Shown piece by piece: positions 1-9,000 of a stretch of DNA of 64,000 nt. A program made the position numbers and the translations under genes. Source of the stretch: Sandaracinaceae bacterium (GTDB lineage Bacteria > Myxococcota_A > Polyangia > Polyangiales > Houyiibacteriaceae); NCBI GenBank assembly GCA_020633055.1, contig JACKEJ010000005.1, forward strand, positions 124,001 through 188,000, read 5' to 3'. The notes below the pieces were generated by a model. That model was not told the DNA's origin, made no database searches, and saw only the letters and a program-made list of their open reading frames with translations. Positions within the stretch are counted from its first letter, which is position 1. Each line of letters starts with the position of its first letter.

Positions 1-1
1 C

Positions 2-280
2 GCGCCCACGCACGCGCGCGCCGTCCGCCAAGACCTCTACTTCCGCATCGCGAGCTCCGCGGCCGGAGCTGGCGACGCCGCTGCCGCGCGCGACGCCGCC
101 ACCGCGGGGCTCGCGCTCGGGCGCGCCGACGACGTGCTGACGGCCAACCTGCTCATCGCGCGCGGCGAAGCATACGAGGCGCTGGGGGATGGGACGCGCG
201 CGAGCGCCGACTACCTCGCTGCGCAGCGCATCCACGAGCGGCTCTTGGACGCCGTCCTGGGTGAGGAGGGCGCGCCATGA
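2..280 (+). CDS. C-terminal end of a TPR-like protein (5' truncated)
   Basis: Open reading frame running in from the left edge and stopping at TGA 278-280; about 92 residues are visible. The visible part is Ala/Leu-rich and helical, with a TPR-like pattern of small and aromatic residues (for example AYEALGDGTRASADYLAAQ), so it is probably the last helices of a tetratricopeptide-type protein. The stop overlaps the next start as ATGA, which implies translational coupling with the Cys-rich lipoprotein that follows. In myxobacteria such pairs often sit behind an ECF sigma factor, but that part lies outside the window, so this is only a suggestion. Confidence 0.5.
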   Translation, partial: APTHARAVRQDLYFRIASSAAGAGDAAAARDAATAGLALGRADDVLTANLLIARGEAYEALGDGTRASADYLAAQRIHERLLDAVLGEEGAP

Positions 281-972
281 GCAGACTCGCGCTGGAGACG
301 ATGACGACGGGGGCCTCGGCGCCGCGCACCCTGGAACAGACGTCAGCGTGCGCGACGGACGTGACGCAGACCCGCTCGTGCTCTCACGGGCGGGGCGCCC
401 CCCCTCGGCGGACGCGGGGAGGCCGTTCCGTCGGCGCGTGCTGCGTTCCAGACCTCGTGCGCGGCTCGCTCTTGGCGGCGGTGCTCCTCTCCGGGTTCGG
501 CTTCGCGTGCGGGTGCGCGGGCTCGACGCAGCCTGCCCACAGCACGCCGCCGGCGCGCGCGCCCTTGGGCGAGGATCGCTTCGCGTGCGTCCCAGCGGAC
601 GCGACCGAGGAGCCGAGTGCTGCGGAGTCTGCGCCGGCTTCGGCCGTCTCTGCCACGGACATGGCCACCGTGGCCGATGGCGCGGTGGCCCCCGAGCGTG
701 AAGCGCCGAGCACCGCAGCGGAGTCGCACGCCCCCGCGTCCGAACACACGAGCCTCGACTGGTTCGAAGCGCAGGGACGTGACCTGGGGGCGTTGGCCTG
801 CGCGCTGGACGCCACGGACTGCGCAACGGCGGCCGCGCTGGGGGACCGCGTGTGTGACTTGGCGCGACGCATCTGCGCGCTCGCGACCCCCAGCCCGCAC
901 TGCGCGGAGGCCGCACAGCGCTGCGAGCGGGCGCGCGCGCGCATCCGAGGCGCCTGCCCCACGGCGCGCTGA
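277..972 (+). CDS. putative lipoprotein with Cys-rich C-terminal domain
   Basis: 231 residues, function unknown. An N-terminal polar stretch of about 55 residues precedes a hydrophobic segment (SLLAAVLLSGFGFACGCAG) that could be a lipoprotein signal, with the lipidated Cys in ACGC. The polar N-terminus is long for a signal peptide, so a later start or a transmembrane anchor is possible. A Pro/Ala/Glu-rich linker follows. The last about 70 residues hold regularly spaced cysteines (LACALD, DCA, VCDLARRIC, HCAEAAQRC, GAC) and look like a small disulfide-stabilised helical hairpin. The ATG overlaps the upstream stop as ATGA, which supports this start. It converges on the NtrC-like gene 104 bases downstream; no clear terminator is visible there. 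Confidence 0.55.
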   Translation: MSRLALETMTTGASAPRTLEQTSACATDVTQTRSCSHGRGAPPRRTRGGRSVGACCVPDLVRGSLLAAVLLSGFGFACGCAGSTQPAHSTPPARAPLGEDRFACVPADATEEPSAAESAPASAVSATDMATVADGAVAPEREAPSTAAESHAPASEHTSLDWFEAQGRDLGALACALDATDCATAAALGDRVCDLARRICALATPSPHCAEAAQRCERARARIRGACPTAR

Positions 973-1076
973 CCCTCGAGAGACGCCCGACCAGCTCGAG
1001 CACGAGGGGGAGCGCTGCGCGAAGTCGGCTGGCTGACAACACGCTCGAGAGAGGCCGCGCGACACGGACGGGGCGC

Positions 1077-3647
1077 TCAGTCTGCGCTGACCCCGAGGCG
1101 CCGCAGCTTGTCCAAGAACGTCGTGCGCTTGAGACCCAGGCTCCGCGCCGCCTCGCTCTTGTTTCCGCCGGCGCGCGTCATCGCGCGCTCCAGGATCTTC
1201 CGCTCCAACTCGGCGAACGTGCCCACCCACTCGTCGGTGACGGCCTGGTCGCCCGCCTGGGCGCCTTCGTCGCCATCGCCGCGGTCCACGGGGGCGGGTG
1301 GCTCGGCGGCGACGCGGGTGTCGCCCGCCGGCAGCAGGTCCGCGAGCGTCAGCTGCGGCCCCTCGGCCCGAGCGACACCCGCCTCGATGCGCTCCGAGAG
1401 CCCTCGCACGTCGCCCTCGATCACGTTCTGCAGCACGTGGTCCACGACTGCCTGCGATACCCCGATGGGCTCGCGACCCAGCCGGCGACACGCGACCCCC
1501 ACCGAGAGCAGCGTCAGTGAGGGGATGTCTGCTGCACGGCGAGAGAGCTCCGGGACGCGCACGATCCGCTCGACGACGAGCGCGGCGAGCGCTGGCGACA
1601 AGGTGCCCCGGGAGGCGAGCGTGGACGGATCCGTGCGTGTGACCAGCAGCACACGCGCCGGACGCGCGACAGGGGGAACGGTCGTGCGGGCGGCGGCGGC
1701 ATCGCCGTCGGGCGGTTCGAGCGCCGACTCACTCAACCAGAGGGCGAGCGCCTCCTGCGCATCGAGCGAGAGCGCTGGCGCGTCCAGCAGCGCCAGCGTC
1801 CCTCCGGTGGCGTGCGACACCCAACCAGGGTCCCCCGTGTGGGTGTCGCCCATCAGCGCGACCAACGTCTCCCCCTCCGCCACCGACGCGCAGTCGACCA
1901 CCACGAGCGGGCCCTCGGCGCGGCCCCCGAGCCGGTGTACGAGCTCGATCAGGTGGAGCACCGGAGCGCCCGTCGGCGCCGACAAGGCGAGGGGAGCCCG
2001 ACCCTCCGCCAGCTGTCCCAGCTGCGCCTCACACGCTCGCATCGCGGGGCTGTACGCGACACGTGGGAGCTCTGCGCCGCCGACCGATCCGCCGGCTCGC
2101 AGAAGATCCAGGCTGCCGCGCAAGCGGGCCACACGGAGCTCGCGCTCATGCAGCTCCTCGAGGAGCTGCTCGTTGGTTTGAGTGAGCTGACCGACGCGTG
2201 CTTGCGCGCGGAGCTGACCCGCCATGGCGCCGAGGGTGGACGCGAGCCGCCGCGCGAAGGCCTCCGCGGCGTCGATCTCTTCGAGGGCCAGAGCGCTGCG
2301 TCGGCGACCGCGGGGCACCACGAGGATGCCGTCCACGTGACCGTCGTTGGCGAGCGGCAGGAGCGCGAGCGCGTCGTACTGGGAGAGCGCCTCGAGCAGC
2401 GGGCGCAGGTCGGGGCGTCGCACCGCCTGCGCTTCCAGCTCCGCGACGAGCGTGAGTGTCCCCGGATGGTCGAACGCGAAGTCCACGAGTCGGGAGGAGA
2501 GCGAAGCGGCTTGCACCCGCGGCGTCCCGGCCGCGTCGATGGAGACCACCCGGGCGGGCTCGAGCACATAGAGCACGGGTTGCGCGTCGGACTCGCCTGC
2601 TGCCTCGCGCAAGGCGGGCAAGACGGCAGCGCCGAGCTCTGCGAGCGAAGGCACGGACTCGAGCCGCTGGGACGCTACCTCGAGCGCGTCCAGGAACCGC
2701 CCGCCGTAGGGCGCGAGCGCGCGACGCACCAGCGGCGCGAGCCCCCCGTCGATGGCGAGCGTCAGGCCCGCAGCGACCGCCCAGGCATACGCCGGGAGCG
2801 CCTCGTCCGAGTCGAGCGCGAAGCGCAACAGGGCGAACCCGAGCGTGACCGCGCCGACCGCCAGCGCGGCGCGGACGCTGCGCCGCACCGCCGCCCCCGC
2901 GTACACGCGTCGACGCGGGTCGACCATGGCCACGTGGCCGTAGAGCAGCACGCTCGCGAGGATGGCGACGGTCCACGCCTCGGCCGCGGGGTCCGGCACC
3001 AGCACGCCCACGCCGAGCAGCCACGTGATCAGGGGGATGGCCACGACGACCACCACCAGCCCCATGACGCCCCAGGCGTTGGATGCCAGCGCTGCAGGCC
3101 CGCTCCCCAGCCGACGACGTCCAGCGCGCAACAGCAGCGCTGCCGCGAACGCCGCCCACATGAAGACGCGGGGCGTTCCCCGCAGCGCCGCCTCCGGCAG
3201 CAGCAATCCGTCCCCCAACAGCTCGGTCGGCGGGAACACGCCCAAGAGGCCGAGCCCGGCACACGACGCCGCCAGGAGCGAGGCGAGCGGCGCCGTCCGC
3301 AGCAGGCCACCCGGCCGGTCTGGCACCACCAGCGCGAGGTGGAACACCCGCACGCCCACGAGCGGCATGGTGAGCGCGAGAAAGGTGAGGCGCACGAGGG
3401 CGTCTTGGTCTGGTACCAGGAACGCAGCGAGGACGATGCCCCCGAGCACGCCGACACCGCTCACGCGGCGCGCCCCCGGCGCCACGACGTGGCGCATGAA
3501 CAGCGGCGTCAGCGAGAGCCCGCAGGCAAACACGCCGAGCAGCGAGCGGCCCTTGTCGAGGGGCCCGGGTGCTGCCGCGGCGCCCGCGAGCAGGTAGAGG
3601 ACGGCCGCCGGACCAACGACGGGGAGGATGCGGCTGCGCGAGTTCAT
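1077..3647 (-). CDS. membrane-bound NtrC-like regulator with degenerate AAA+ domain and Fis-type HTH
   Basis: 856 residues. Residues 1-310 hold about eight hydrophobic membrane segments. A GAF-like region (about 330-475) follows, then a coiled coil (475-515), a region that aligns with the sigma-54 activator AAA+ domain (about 525-765), and a Fis-family HTH at the end (808-856, with GGNKSEAARSLGLKRTTF). The AAA+ part is visibly broken. The Walker A loop reads SAPTGAPV (556-563) instead of GETGTGKE, the GAFTGA sigma-54 contact loop is missing (only THTGDPGW, 602-609), and Walker B has become GGTLALLDAPA. It therefore should not hydrolyse ATP or activate sigma-54 RNA polymerase in the usual way. 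It may act as a membrane-tethered DNA-binding protein, for example a one-component sensor or anti-activator. The repeat-tailed lipoprotein lies 68 bases upstream on the same strand and may be co-transcribed. Confidence 0.75.
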   Translation of the reverse strand: MNSRSRILPVVGPAAVLYLLAGAAAAPGPLDKGRSLLGVFACGLSLTPLFMRHVVAPGARRVSGVGVLGGIVLAAFLVPDQDALVRLTFLALTMPLVGVRVFHLALVVPDRPGGLLRTAPLASLLAASCAGLGLLGVFPPTELLGDGLLLPEAALRGTPRVFMWAAFAAALLLRAGRRRLGSGPAALASNAWGVMGLVVVVVAIPLITWLLGVGVLVPDPAAEAWTVAILASVLLYGHVAMVDPRRRVYAGAAVRRSVRAALAVGAVTLGFALLRFALDSDEALPAYAWAVAAGLTLAIDGGLAPLVRRALAPYGGRFLDALEVASQRLESVPSLAELGAAVLPALREAAGESDAQPVLYVLEPARVVSIDAAGTPRVQAASLSSRLVDFAFDHPGTLTLVAELEAQAVRRPDLRPLLEALSQYDALALLPLANDGHVDGILVVPRGRRRSALALEEIDAAEAFARRLASTLGAMAGQLRAQARVGQLTQTNEQLLEELHERELRVARLRGSLDLLRAGGSVGGAELPRVAYSPAMRACEAQLGQLAEGRAPLALSAPTGAPVLHLIELVHRLGGRAEGPLVVVDCASVAEGETLVALMGDTHTGDPGWVSHATGGTLALLDAPALSLDAQEALALWLSESALEPPDGDAAAARTTVPPVARPARVLLVTRTDPSTLASRGTLSPALAALVVERIVRVPELSRRAADIPSLTLLSVGVACRRLGREPIGVSQAVVDHVLQNVIEGDVRGLSERIEAGVARAEGPQLTLADLLPAGDTRVAAEPPAPVDRGDGDEGAQAGDQAVTDEWVGTFAELERKILERAMTRAGGNKSEAARSLGLKRTTFLDKLRRLGVSAD

Positions 3648-3692
3648 GGGAGGCCACCGCAGCCCACGCTACGGCGACGGACCATATCACCC

Positions 3693-3704
3693 ACCCGCGC
3701 GGGT
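3693..3704. promoter_or_regulatory. 12-bp perfect palindrome upstream of the NtrC-like gene
   Basis: ACCCGCGCGGGT is its own reverse complement and lies 46-57 bases ahead of the 3647 start codon, in the 68-base gap after the lipoprotein gene. A weak -10-like TATGGT (minus strand, 3681-3686) lies between it and the gene. It could be an operator or just a GC-rich chance palindrome. Confidence 0.25.
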
Positions 3705-3715
3705 TCCAGTGCTGG

Positions 3716-4114
3716 TCAGCCGCCGTCGGTCCCCGTGTCCGCGGGACCCATGTCCTCCGGACCCATGTCCTGTGGGCCCATGTCCTCCGGCCCCGTGTCG
3801 GGCGTTCCCATGTCGGGCGTGCCGGTGTCCGGGGTTCCCGTGTCGGGCATGCTCATGTCGACCGTGCCCGTGTCGTCCGTGTTTGCGTCGGGAGTCTGCC
3901 CCTGGTCCCGCGGGCCCCCTGCGTCTTGCGTGAGCCGCTCCGAGCACTGGCCCGCCAGACACCGCAGCCCTGGGACGCAGTCGAGATCACGACGACAGTA
4001 CCCGCCGATCGTGTGCGGCGCCGTCGCGTCGCAGGCCCCGAGGAGCAGCAGCAGGGCCACGGGGAGCACACCGAGCGAGCGACGTGCAGCGAGACGTAGA
4101 GGCGATGGGTGCAT
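3716..4114 (-). CDS. lipoprotein with Asp/Thr/Gly/Pro pentapeptide-repeat tail
   Basis: 132 residues from the ATG at 4114. A longer in-frame start at 4285 would overlap the divergent kinase gene and adds a non-hydrophobic leader, so I reject it. The N-terminus MHPSPLRLAARRSLG is followed by VLPVALLLLLGAC, a clear lipobox. The mature part begins with a small Cys-containing module (YCRRDLDCVPGLRCLAGQC) resembling the short knotted Cys motifs common in myxobacterial lipoproteins. The rest is a low-complexity tail of PDTGT/PEDMG-type pentapeptides encoded by a 15-bp tandem repeat. Probably a surface-exposed outer-membrane lipoprotein with an extended acidic spacer; function unknown. It is divergent from the Ser/Thr kinase and precedes the NtrC-like regulator on the same strand. 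Confidence 0.65.
   Translation of the reverse strand: MHPSPLRLAARRSLGVLPVALLLLLGACDATAPHTIGGYCRRDLDCVPGLRCLAGQCSERLTQDAGGPRDQGQTPDANTDDTGTVDMSMPDTGTPDTGTPDMGTPDTGPEDMGPQDMGPEDMGPADTGTDGG
3729..3878 (-). repeat. tandem array of ten 15-bp units inside a lipoprotein gene
   Basis: Ten contiguous 15-bp units of the general plus-strand form GNCCCATGTCCTCC/GTCCCGTGTCGGGC encode the pentapeptides PDTGT, PEDMG and relatives. Units differ by a few bases but keep the CATGTC or CGTGTC core. The 15-bp period keeps the frame, so copy-number change would lengthen or shorten the tail without a frameshift. Confidence 0.8.
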
Positions 4115-4153
4115 GACGCGGTATCCCAGGTGTGTCACAGATGGGACCCGGCT

Positions 4154-4171
4154 GGCAACTCCCCCGTTGCC
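4154..4171. promoter_or_regulatory. inverted repeat between the lipoprotein and kinase genes
   Basis: GGCAAC and GTTGCC form perfect 6-bp arms around a 6-base centre in the 88-base gap between the divergent lipoprotein (start 4114) and kinase (start 4203) genes. It could be a shared operator or a 5' leader hairpin. No convincing -35/-10 pair is visible nearby. Confidence 0.3.
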
Positions 4172-4202
4172 CCGCGCGCGTCGGTAAGAGAGACTCGGCC
4201 GC

Positions 4203-6011
4203 ATGACGCCCCCGTCGAGCGGCGAAGCCCCACGGCCCTCGCCTGCCTCCCTGACCAGCGGAGCCCTGGTCGGGTCTGTCATCAAGGAGCGCTACCACCT
4301 GGTGCGGCTCATCGGCGACGGGGGGGTGGGCGCGGTGTACAAGGCCGCAGACCAACTCCTGCGCCGCTTCGTGGCCATCAAGCTCCTGCACCCGACGACG
4401 GCGCGCAAGCCCGAGGCCGTGGAGCGATTCCTTCGGGAGGCCCGCGCCGCCGCAGGAATCGGGCATCCGAACGTCACCGACGTGTTGGACTTCGGCGAAG
4501 AGCGCGGTCAGCCGTTCCTGGTGATGGAGTACCTGCGTGGACGCAGCCTGTCTCACGCGATCGCGCACGACGGTCGCTTCAGCGTGGAGCGGGCGTGCGC
4601 GATCGCCACACACAGCCTGGCAGGTCTCGCGGCGGCGCATCACCGCGGCATCCTGCATCGCGACCTGAAGCCGGCGAACCTGATGCTGATCGCGCAGTTC
4701 GGCGACCCGGACTTCGTGAAGGTCTGCGACTTCGGCTTCGCCACGCTGATCGGACCTCGCTCGATCGACGACGCGCGGACGCTCACCCCTGCGCGCACGC
4801 TGGTGGGAACGCCAGCCTATGCCGCGCCCGAGCGGCTGCGCGGGGACGACAAACCCGACCCCCGGATGGACGTGTACTCGATGGGCGTCGCTCTGTACGA
4901 GATGCTCGCGGGGCGCCGCCCGTTCGACGGGGCGACCTTCCAGGAGCTGTCGCACAAGGTCCGCCACGACCCCCCACCGCCCCTGCGCTACCTGCGCCCC
5001 GACATGCCCGAGGTGCTCGAGCGTATCGTGCTGAAGGCGCTCGGCAAGGAGCGCGAGGACCGCTGGAGCAGCGCGGAGGAGTTCGCGGAGGCGCTCGTCC
5101 CGTTCGGTGGGAAGCAGGTGCTCCGCGCCGACCAACCATCCGACAGCTTCACCATGGACCTGCTGCGGCTCCGCGCGCGCGAGACCGAGCACCGCGACCG
5201 CGTGAAGCGCTCCGACACGGGCGACTGGACGCAAGCGCCAGGAGGCGAGGCCCGCGAGAGCAGCGTGAGCCGCGGCAGTGACCGCATGGACACTGGCGCC
5301 CAGGCCAAGAGCCAGAGCCTCGAGATCGACGTCTCGTTCGACACGGCCCCGGGGCTCGGCGACGCGGACGAAGGCGCACGTCAGACGGAACGCGCGCCTG
5401 CACCAGACGTCCCGCTGCGCGACACACACGTGGACGCCGTGCCCGTGTTGGTCATGCGGGCGTTCGAGGGGCGCATGGTGCTCGCCGTGTTGCGGTACGT
5501 AGGAGACCGCTTCGGGCAGCTGGCGCTGCGTGACCTGCTCACGTACCTCCCGCCCCTCACGCGCGACCTCTTCGCGGCCGGCGTCGCCGAGCACGACATG
5601 GTGCCGTACGACGCCGTGCTGGAGCTGCTGGAGCGCATCGACGCCACGATGGGCCGCGACGACCTGCACCTGGTCGTGGAGTGTGGCCGCGAGATGGCAG
5701 ACGCGCTCGCACCCCAGGTCAGCGCGGAGCTGGGCAGCGCCCCCCCGGAGCTCCTGATCACGAATTTCCCCAAGCTCGCCGCGACGCGCATCCGTGGCGT
5801 GAGCTTCCGTGTGAGCCGGGTGGGTCGCGGCTACGCGCAGCTGTCACTCGACGAACAGGGGCAGTCCACGTTGACGGGCGGCGTGTGCACCTTGGGCCTG
5901 CTCGAGAAGCTGCTCACTCACGCGGGGGCGGAGGAGGCCGAGGTGACCATGACGCAGTGTCGCGCATTGGGCGACGACGACACGCGCTTCGATCTCACCT
6001 GGCTGGGCTGA
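4203..6011 (+). CDS. Hanks-type Ser/Thr protein kinase with C-terminal HNOB/V4R-like domain
   Basis: 602 residues. The kinase domain (about 31-300) has the Gly-rich loop GDGGVGAVY, ATP lysine K60, catalytic HRDLKPAN (H152-N159), DFG at 177-179, and GTPAYAAPE before the C-lobe, so it should be active. A charged, disordered linker (about 303-410) contains no membrane segment, so the protein is cytosolic. The C-terminal part (about 412-602) has a helical half followed by a beta-rich half ending in EVTMTQCRALGDDDTRFDLTW. That pattern resembles heme-NO-binding (HNOB) and V4R-type ligand-binding folds, including the related DUF2378-type domains of myxobacteria. Sensing a ligand to control kinase activity is inference. 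It converges on the MshEN-HEAT gene across 43 bases containing a GC-rich hairpin. Confidence 0.85.
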   Translation: MTPPSSGEAPRPSPASLTSGALVGSVIKERYHLVRLIGDGGVGAVYKAADQLLRRFVAIKLLHPTTARKPEAVERFLREARAAAGIGHPNVTDVLDFGEERGQPFLVMEYLRGRSLSHAIAHDGRFSVERACAIATHSLAGLAAAHHRGILHRDLKPANLMLIAQFGDPDFVKVCDFGFATLIGPRSIDDARTLTPARTLVGTPAYAAPERLRGDDKPDPRMDVYSMGVALYEMLAGRRPFDGATFQELSHKVRHDPPPPLRYLRPDMPEVLERIVLKALGKEREDRWSSAEEFAEALVPFGGKQVLRADQPSDSFTMDLLRLRARETEHRDRVKRSDTGDWTQAPGGEARESSVSRGSDRMDTGAQAKSQSLEIDVSFDTAPGLGDADEGARQTERAPAPDVPLRDTHVDAVPVLVMRAFEGRMVLAVLRYVGDRFGQLALRDLLTYLPPLTRDLFAAGVAEHDMVPYDAVLELLERIDATMGRDDLHLVVECGREMADALAPQVSAELGSAPPELLITNFPKLAATRIRGVSFRVSRVGRGYAQLSLDEQGQSTLTGGVCTLGLLEKLLTHAGAEEAEVTMTQCRALGDDDTRFDLTWLG

Positions 6012-6019
6012 AGGGACCA

Positions 6020-6034
6020 GGCGCGCCGCGCGCC
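6020..6034. terminator. GC-rich hairpin between convergent genes
   Basis: GGCGCG / CGCGCC perfect 6-bp arms around CCG, in the 43-base gap where the kinase gene and the MshEN-HEAT gene converge. There is no T-tract on either strand, so it may stop transcription weakly or act as an mRNA 3'-end stabiliser. Confidence 0.35.
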
Positions 6035-6054
6035 CGGATGACCGACGCCCGCGG

Positions 6055-9000
6055 TCAGGAGCGCTGCGGGACCGCGCCGAACAACGCGCGCCCCTCGGTG
6101 TCCCACCACTTGCGGTACTTGCGCTGGGCCACTTCGCGGTCCCGCTTGGGGAGGGCGTGCTGATAGCCGTAATAGGCCTGGGTCAGGTGTTTCAGCTCGT
6201 CGCCGGCCAGTCGCCTGAGCTTCGCGTCGTCGTTCATCAGGGCGTCGATCAGCCACTCGATGCGGTGCTCGCCGCTGTGCTCCGCGATCCAGTCCTCCCA
6301 GGCATCACGAGCCTTGCCGAAGTCCTGGCGTGTGATGAGCACCAGGCTCTGGTGCGCGGCCTCTCGCAGCTTGGGCTCGTCCACGTCCAACACGCGGCTG
6401 AGCAGGTTGAGAGCGCCGTCGTCGCGGAGGTGCCCGAGCGCCTTGAGGGCCGCCAACCGAATGGGGAGCGGCCTCGCAGGGATACGCGCGCTGGCGCGCA
6501 CGCGGTCGATCACGCGCCCGAACTCGCGCGGGAAGCGACGCAGCGGCCGGAGGACGTCGAGCGCGAGCGCGCGCGTGCCCGAGTCCACGTCGAACACACG
6601 CCGCCCCAGCGGCCCCACGAGGTCGCGGTGTACGAGCTCCGCGGACAGCAGCGTGGCGTAGAAGCGCACGTCCGGATCCTCACGGTCCAGCAGGGCCGCG
6701 ACGTAAGGTACCGCCACGTCCCCGAAGGCCACCATGGCGCGCGCGACCGCAGACACGTCCCGTCCGCGCGGCAAACGCTGGTGCGGCGCATGGCGGTCGA
6801 ACCAGAGCGGTCCCGGAAACTCGCGCACCAGCGCGGGGAGGATTCCCTCACCTGCCCGCAACGCGGCCTGGACGGCGAACGTGTCCTCGGGTCCCGCGTG
6901 AAGCAGCTGCTGCACGGCGTTCTCCACGCCGTCGCCCAGGTCCAGGATCACGGAAGGCATGCCGGGGTCCACCACGACGCGCGCGTTGGCGCTGTGGGAC
7001 CCCGCGGAGGAGTGCACGGCCGCCTCGGTGACGGTCAGCTCGGGCTCGTCATCGTCGTCGTCGAGAGGCGCGATCGCAGGCCGGGTGGGTTCCCGCTCCG
7101 ACGTGTTGGGGCTCTCGGCGCGTACAGCGTCCCGCTCGCGGGGCGGTGGCGGACGAGAGGAGCGCGAGGTCGCGACGACGTCCGTCGTGCCCTTCATCGA
7201 GTAGACACCACCGGCGGGGCGGACGCTGGCGACCGCGCGGACCGGCGCCTCGGGTGGCGGCGTCGAGCCGACGCTCCCCGTGACCATCTGCTCGGCGATC
7301 GCGCGCGCGGTCGCGCGGGCGCGCTCGCTGTCGACGACGCGGATCGCGGGCTGCACCGTGACACCACCGCGTTTCCTCAGGGCGTCGGCGGAGACCACCT
7401 CGTCCGGGTCGAGGGCGAGCGCCGGCTCGGTCGGGCGCAGGTTGGTGAGCGGGATGGCCGTGAGGTCGGGCTCGTCTTCGGTCGGCGCGGGGCTCGACTC
7501 GACTCCCTCTGGGTCGCTGGACGAGGACCCCTCGTCCAACGCCGCCTCGGCCCCATCCAGGAGCGTCGACCCCGAGGAGGGAGACGCCACGAGGGACTCT
7601 CCGGCGGTCCGCTCCGCGGGCTGCGCGTGGCCCACATCATCCTCGGAACCCGGCGCGACCTCGGGAACACCGAGATACGCCGGCTCGGGGTCCTCTGGGG
7701 CCTCGGGCACGCCTGGAGCGTCCTGCGGTGGGACCGCGTGCGCGCCCGCGGCGTTCGCCACTGGGGACGGCGGCGGGGGCGCTGTGCGGGGCACCCCCAG
7801 CACGTCCATGGCCTGCGTCCGCCGCTTGGGCGCGCGCCCTCGCGGAGTGTGCGAGACCTCGGCGACCCAGTTCCGGCGCCCCCCCTGCCAGCGCTTGGCG
7901 GTGCTGCCCTTGGCGTCGTCGGGCTCCTCCGCGGGGGCCGCTTTGCCCATCTTGCGGCGCAGGATGAGGCGCTGGAACGCCTCGCTGATGCGCGGCATGA
8001 AGGCCACGAACTCGGGGACATCCGAGATGCCGAAGTCCTCGCCGCCGCGGTCGCCGTAGAACAGCAAGACAACGCGCTGCCGGATCGCAACGGGCGCGAC
8101 CACGCACGGTTGCGCGGTGTCGCGACCGAGCGCCTTGGCCAATGACTGGTCCGCCCGCGTGCCCGACTCCAGGTCGCCCATCCTGGGCTGCGCCGTGCGA
8201 AACGCGTCGCTGAGGATGCCCGCGTCCTCCACCGAGACCGTCGTGCGACGCACGGTCGCGTAGTCTGGACCCGCGCCCTCCACGTCGAGCCCTTCGGCGA
8301 TGTCGTCCTGCACCAGGAACAGCACCGCGCAGTCGAAGAACTGACGCACGAACGCCAGCGCCACCTGGAGCACCTCCTCGCGGTCGCCCGCTTGCTCCAA
8401 CAGCTCCACGGCCAGTCGCGCCGTGAACGGCCCGCGGATGCGGCTGAGCAGCTCGGTCCGCGGCGGGCGCTCCATGCGGGGCGAGGCTGCTTCGGTGGAG
8501 GAGCTGGCCTCGGGCTCGCGCGACGCTTGCGCGTTGGGCTTGGCCTGCGCGGCGAGGTCCGTCAGGGTCACGCGCGAAGCACGCTCGAACGTCTCGGGGA
8601 CGTTGGTCACACGCGGCGTCGTCACGTCCGAGCCAGGCTCCGCGAGCTCGGGGGTGGGCGCGTCGGCGGTGAAGCTCTTGCGCTCGAGCGCGTCCGCGCC
8701 GACCACCCTGGCGACGTTCACGGCCACCGCCGAGTTCCGCCGAGGGGCCTCGGGCACCTGCCCGTACTTGGCGGTGCTGCCCGTGCGCGCGGCGTACGTG
8801 GCCTCCGGGCGCTGGTCCGCCTCGGCGATCGCCTCGGGCGCGAGGTCGTCCGGGACCGTGCGACGGTTGTCGTCCAGCGGAGCCACATCCACCAAGTCGC
8901 CCGCCGGTGCGTCCGCGAGCTTGCGCCCCAGGCGCTTCAGCCGCGGGGAGAGCTCGACGCCGTAGTGAGCTCCCAGCGCCGCCTCCAGGCGGGCCTGCGT

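Noticed and set aside
3729..3878. Could the 15-bp repeats be a CRISPR array?
   Set aside because: Units are contiguous, without spacers, and stay in frame with the lipoprotein.
4154..4171. TGGCAAC...GTTGC as a sigma-54 promoter for the kinase
   Set aside because: GG-to-GC spacing is 15 instead of 12 bases; kept only as an inverted repeat.
1812..4187. Long plus-strand frame opposite the NtrC-like gene
   Set aside because: His/Arg/Gln-rich shadow of a GC-rich gene with no domain.
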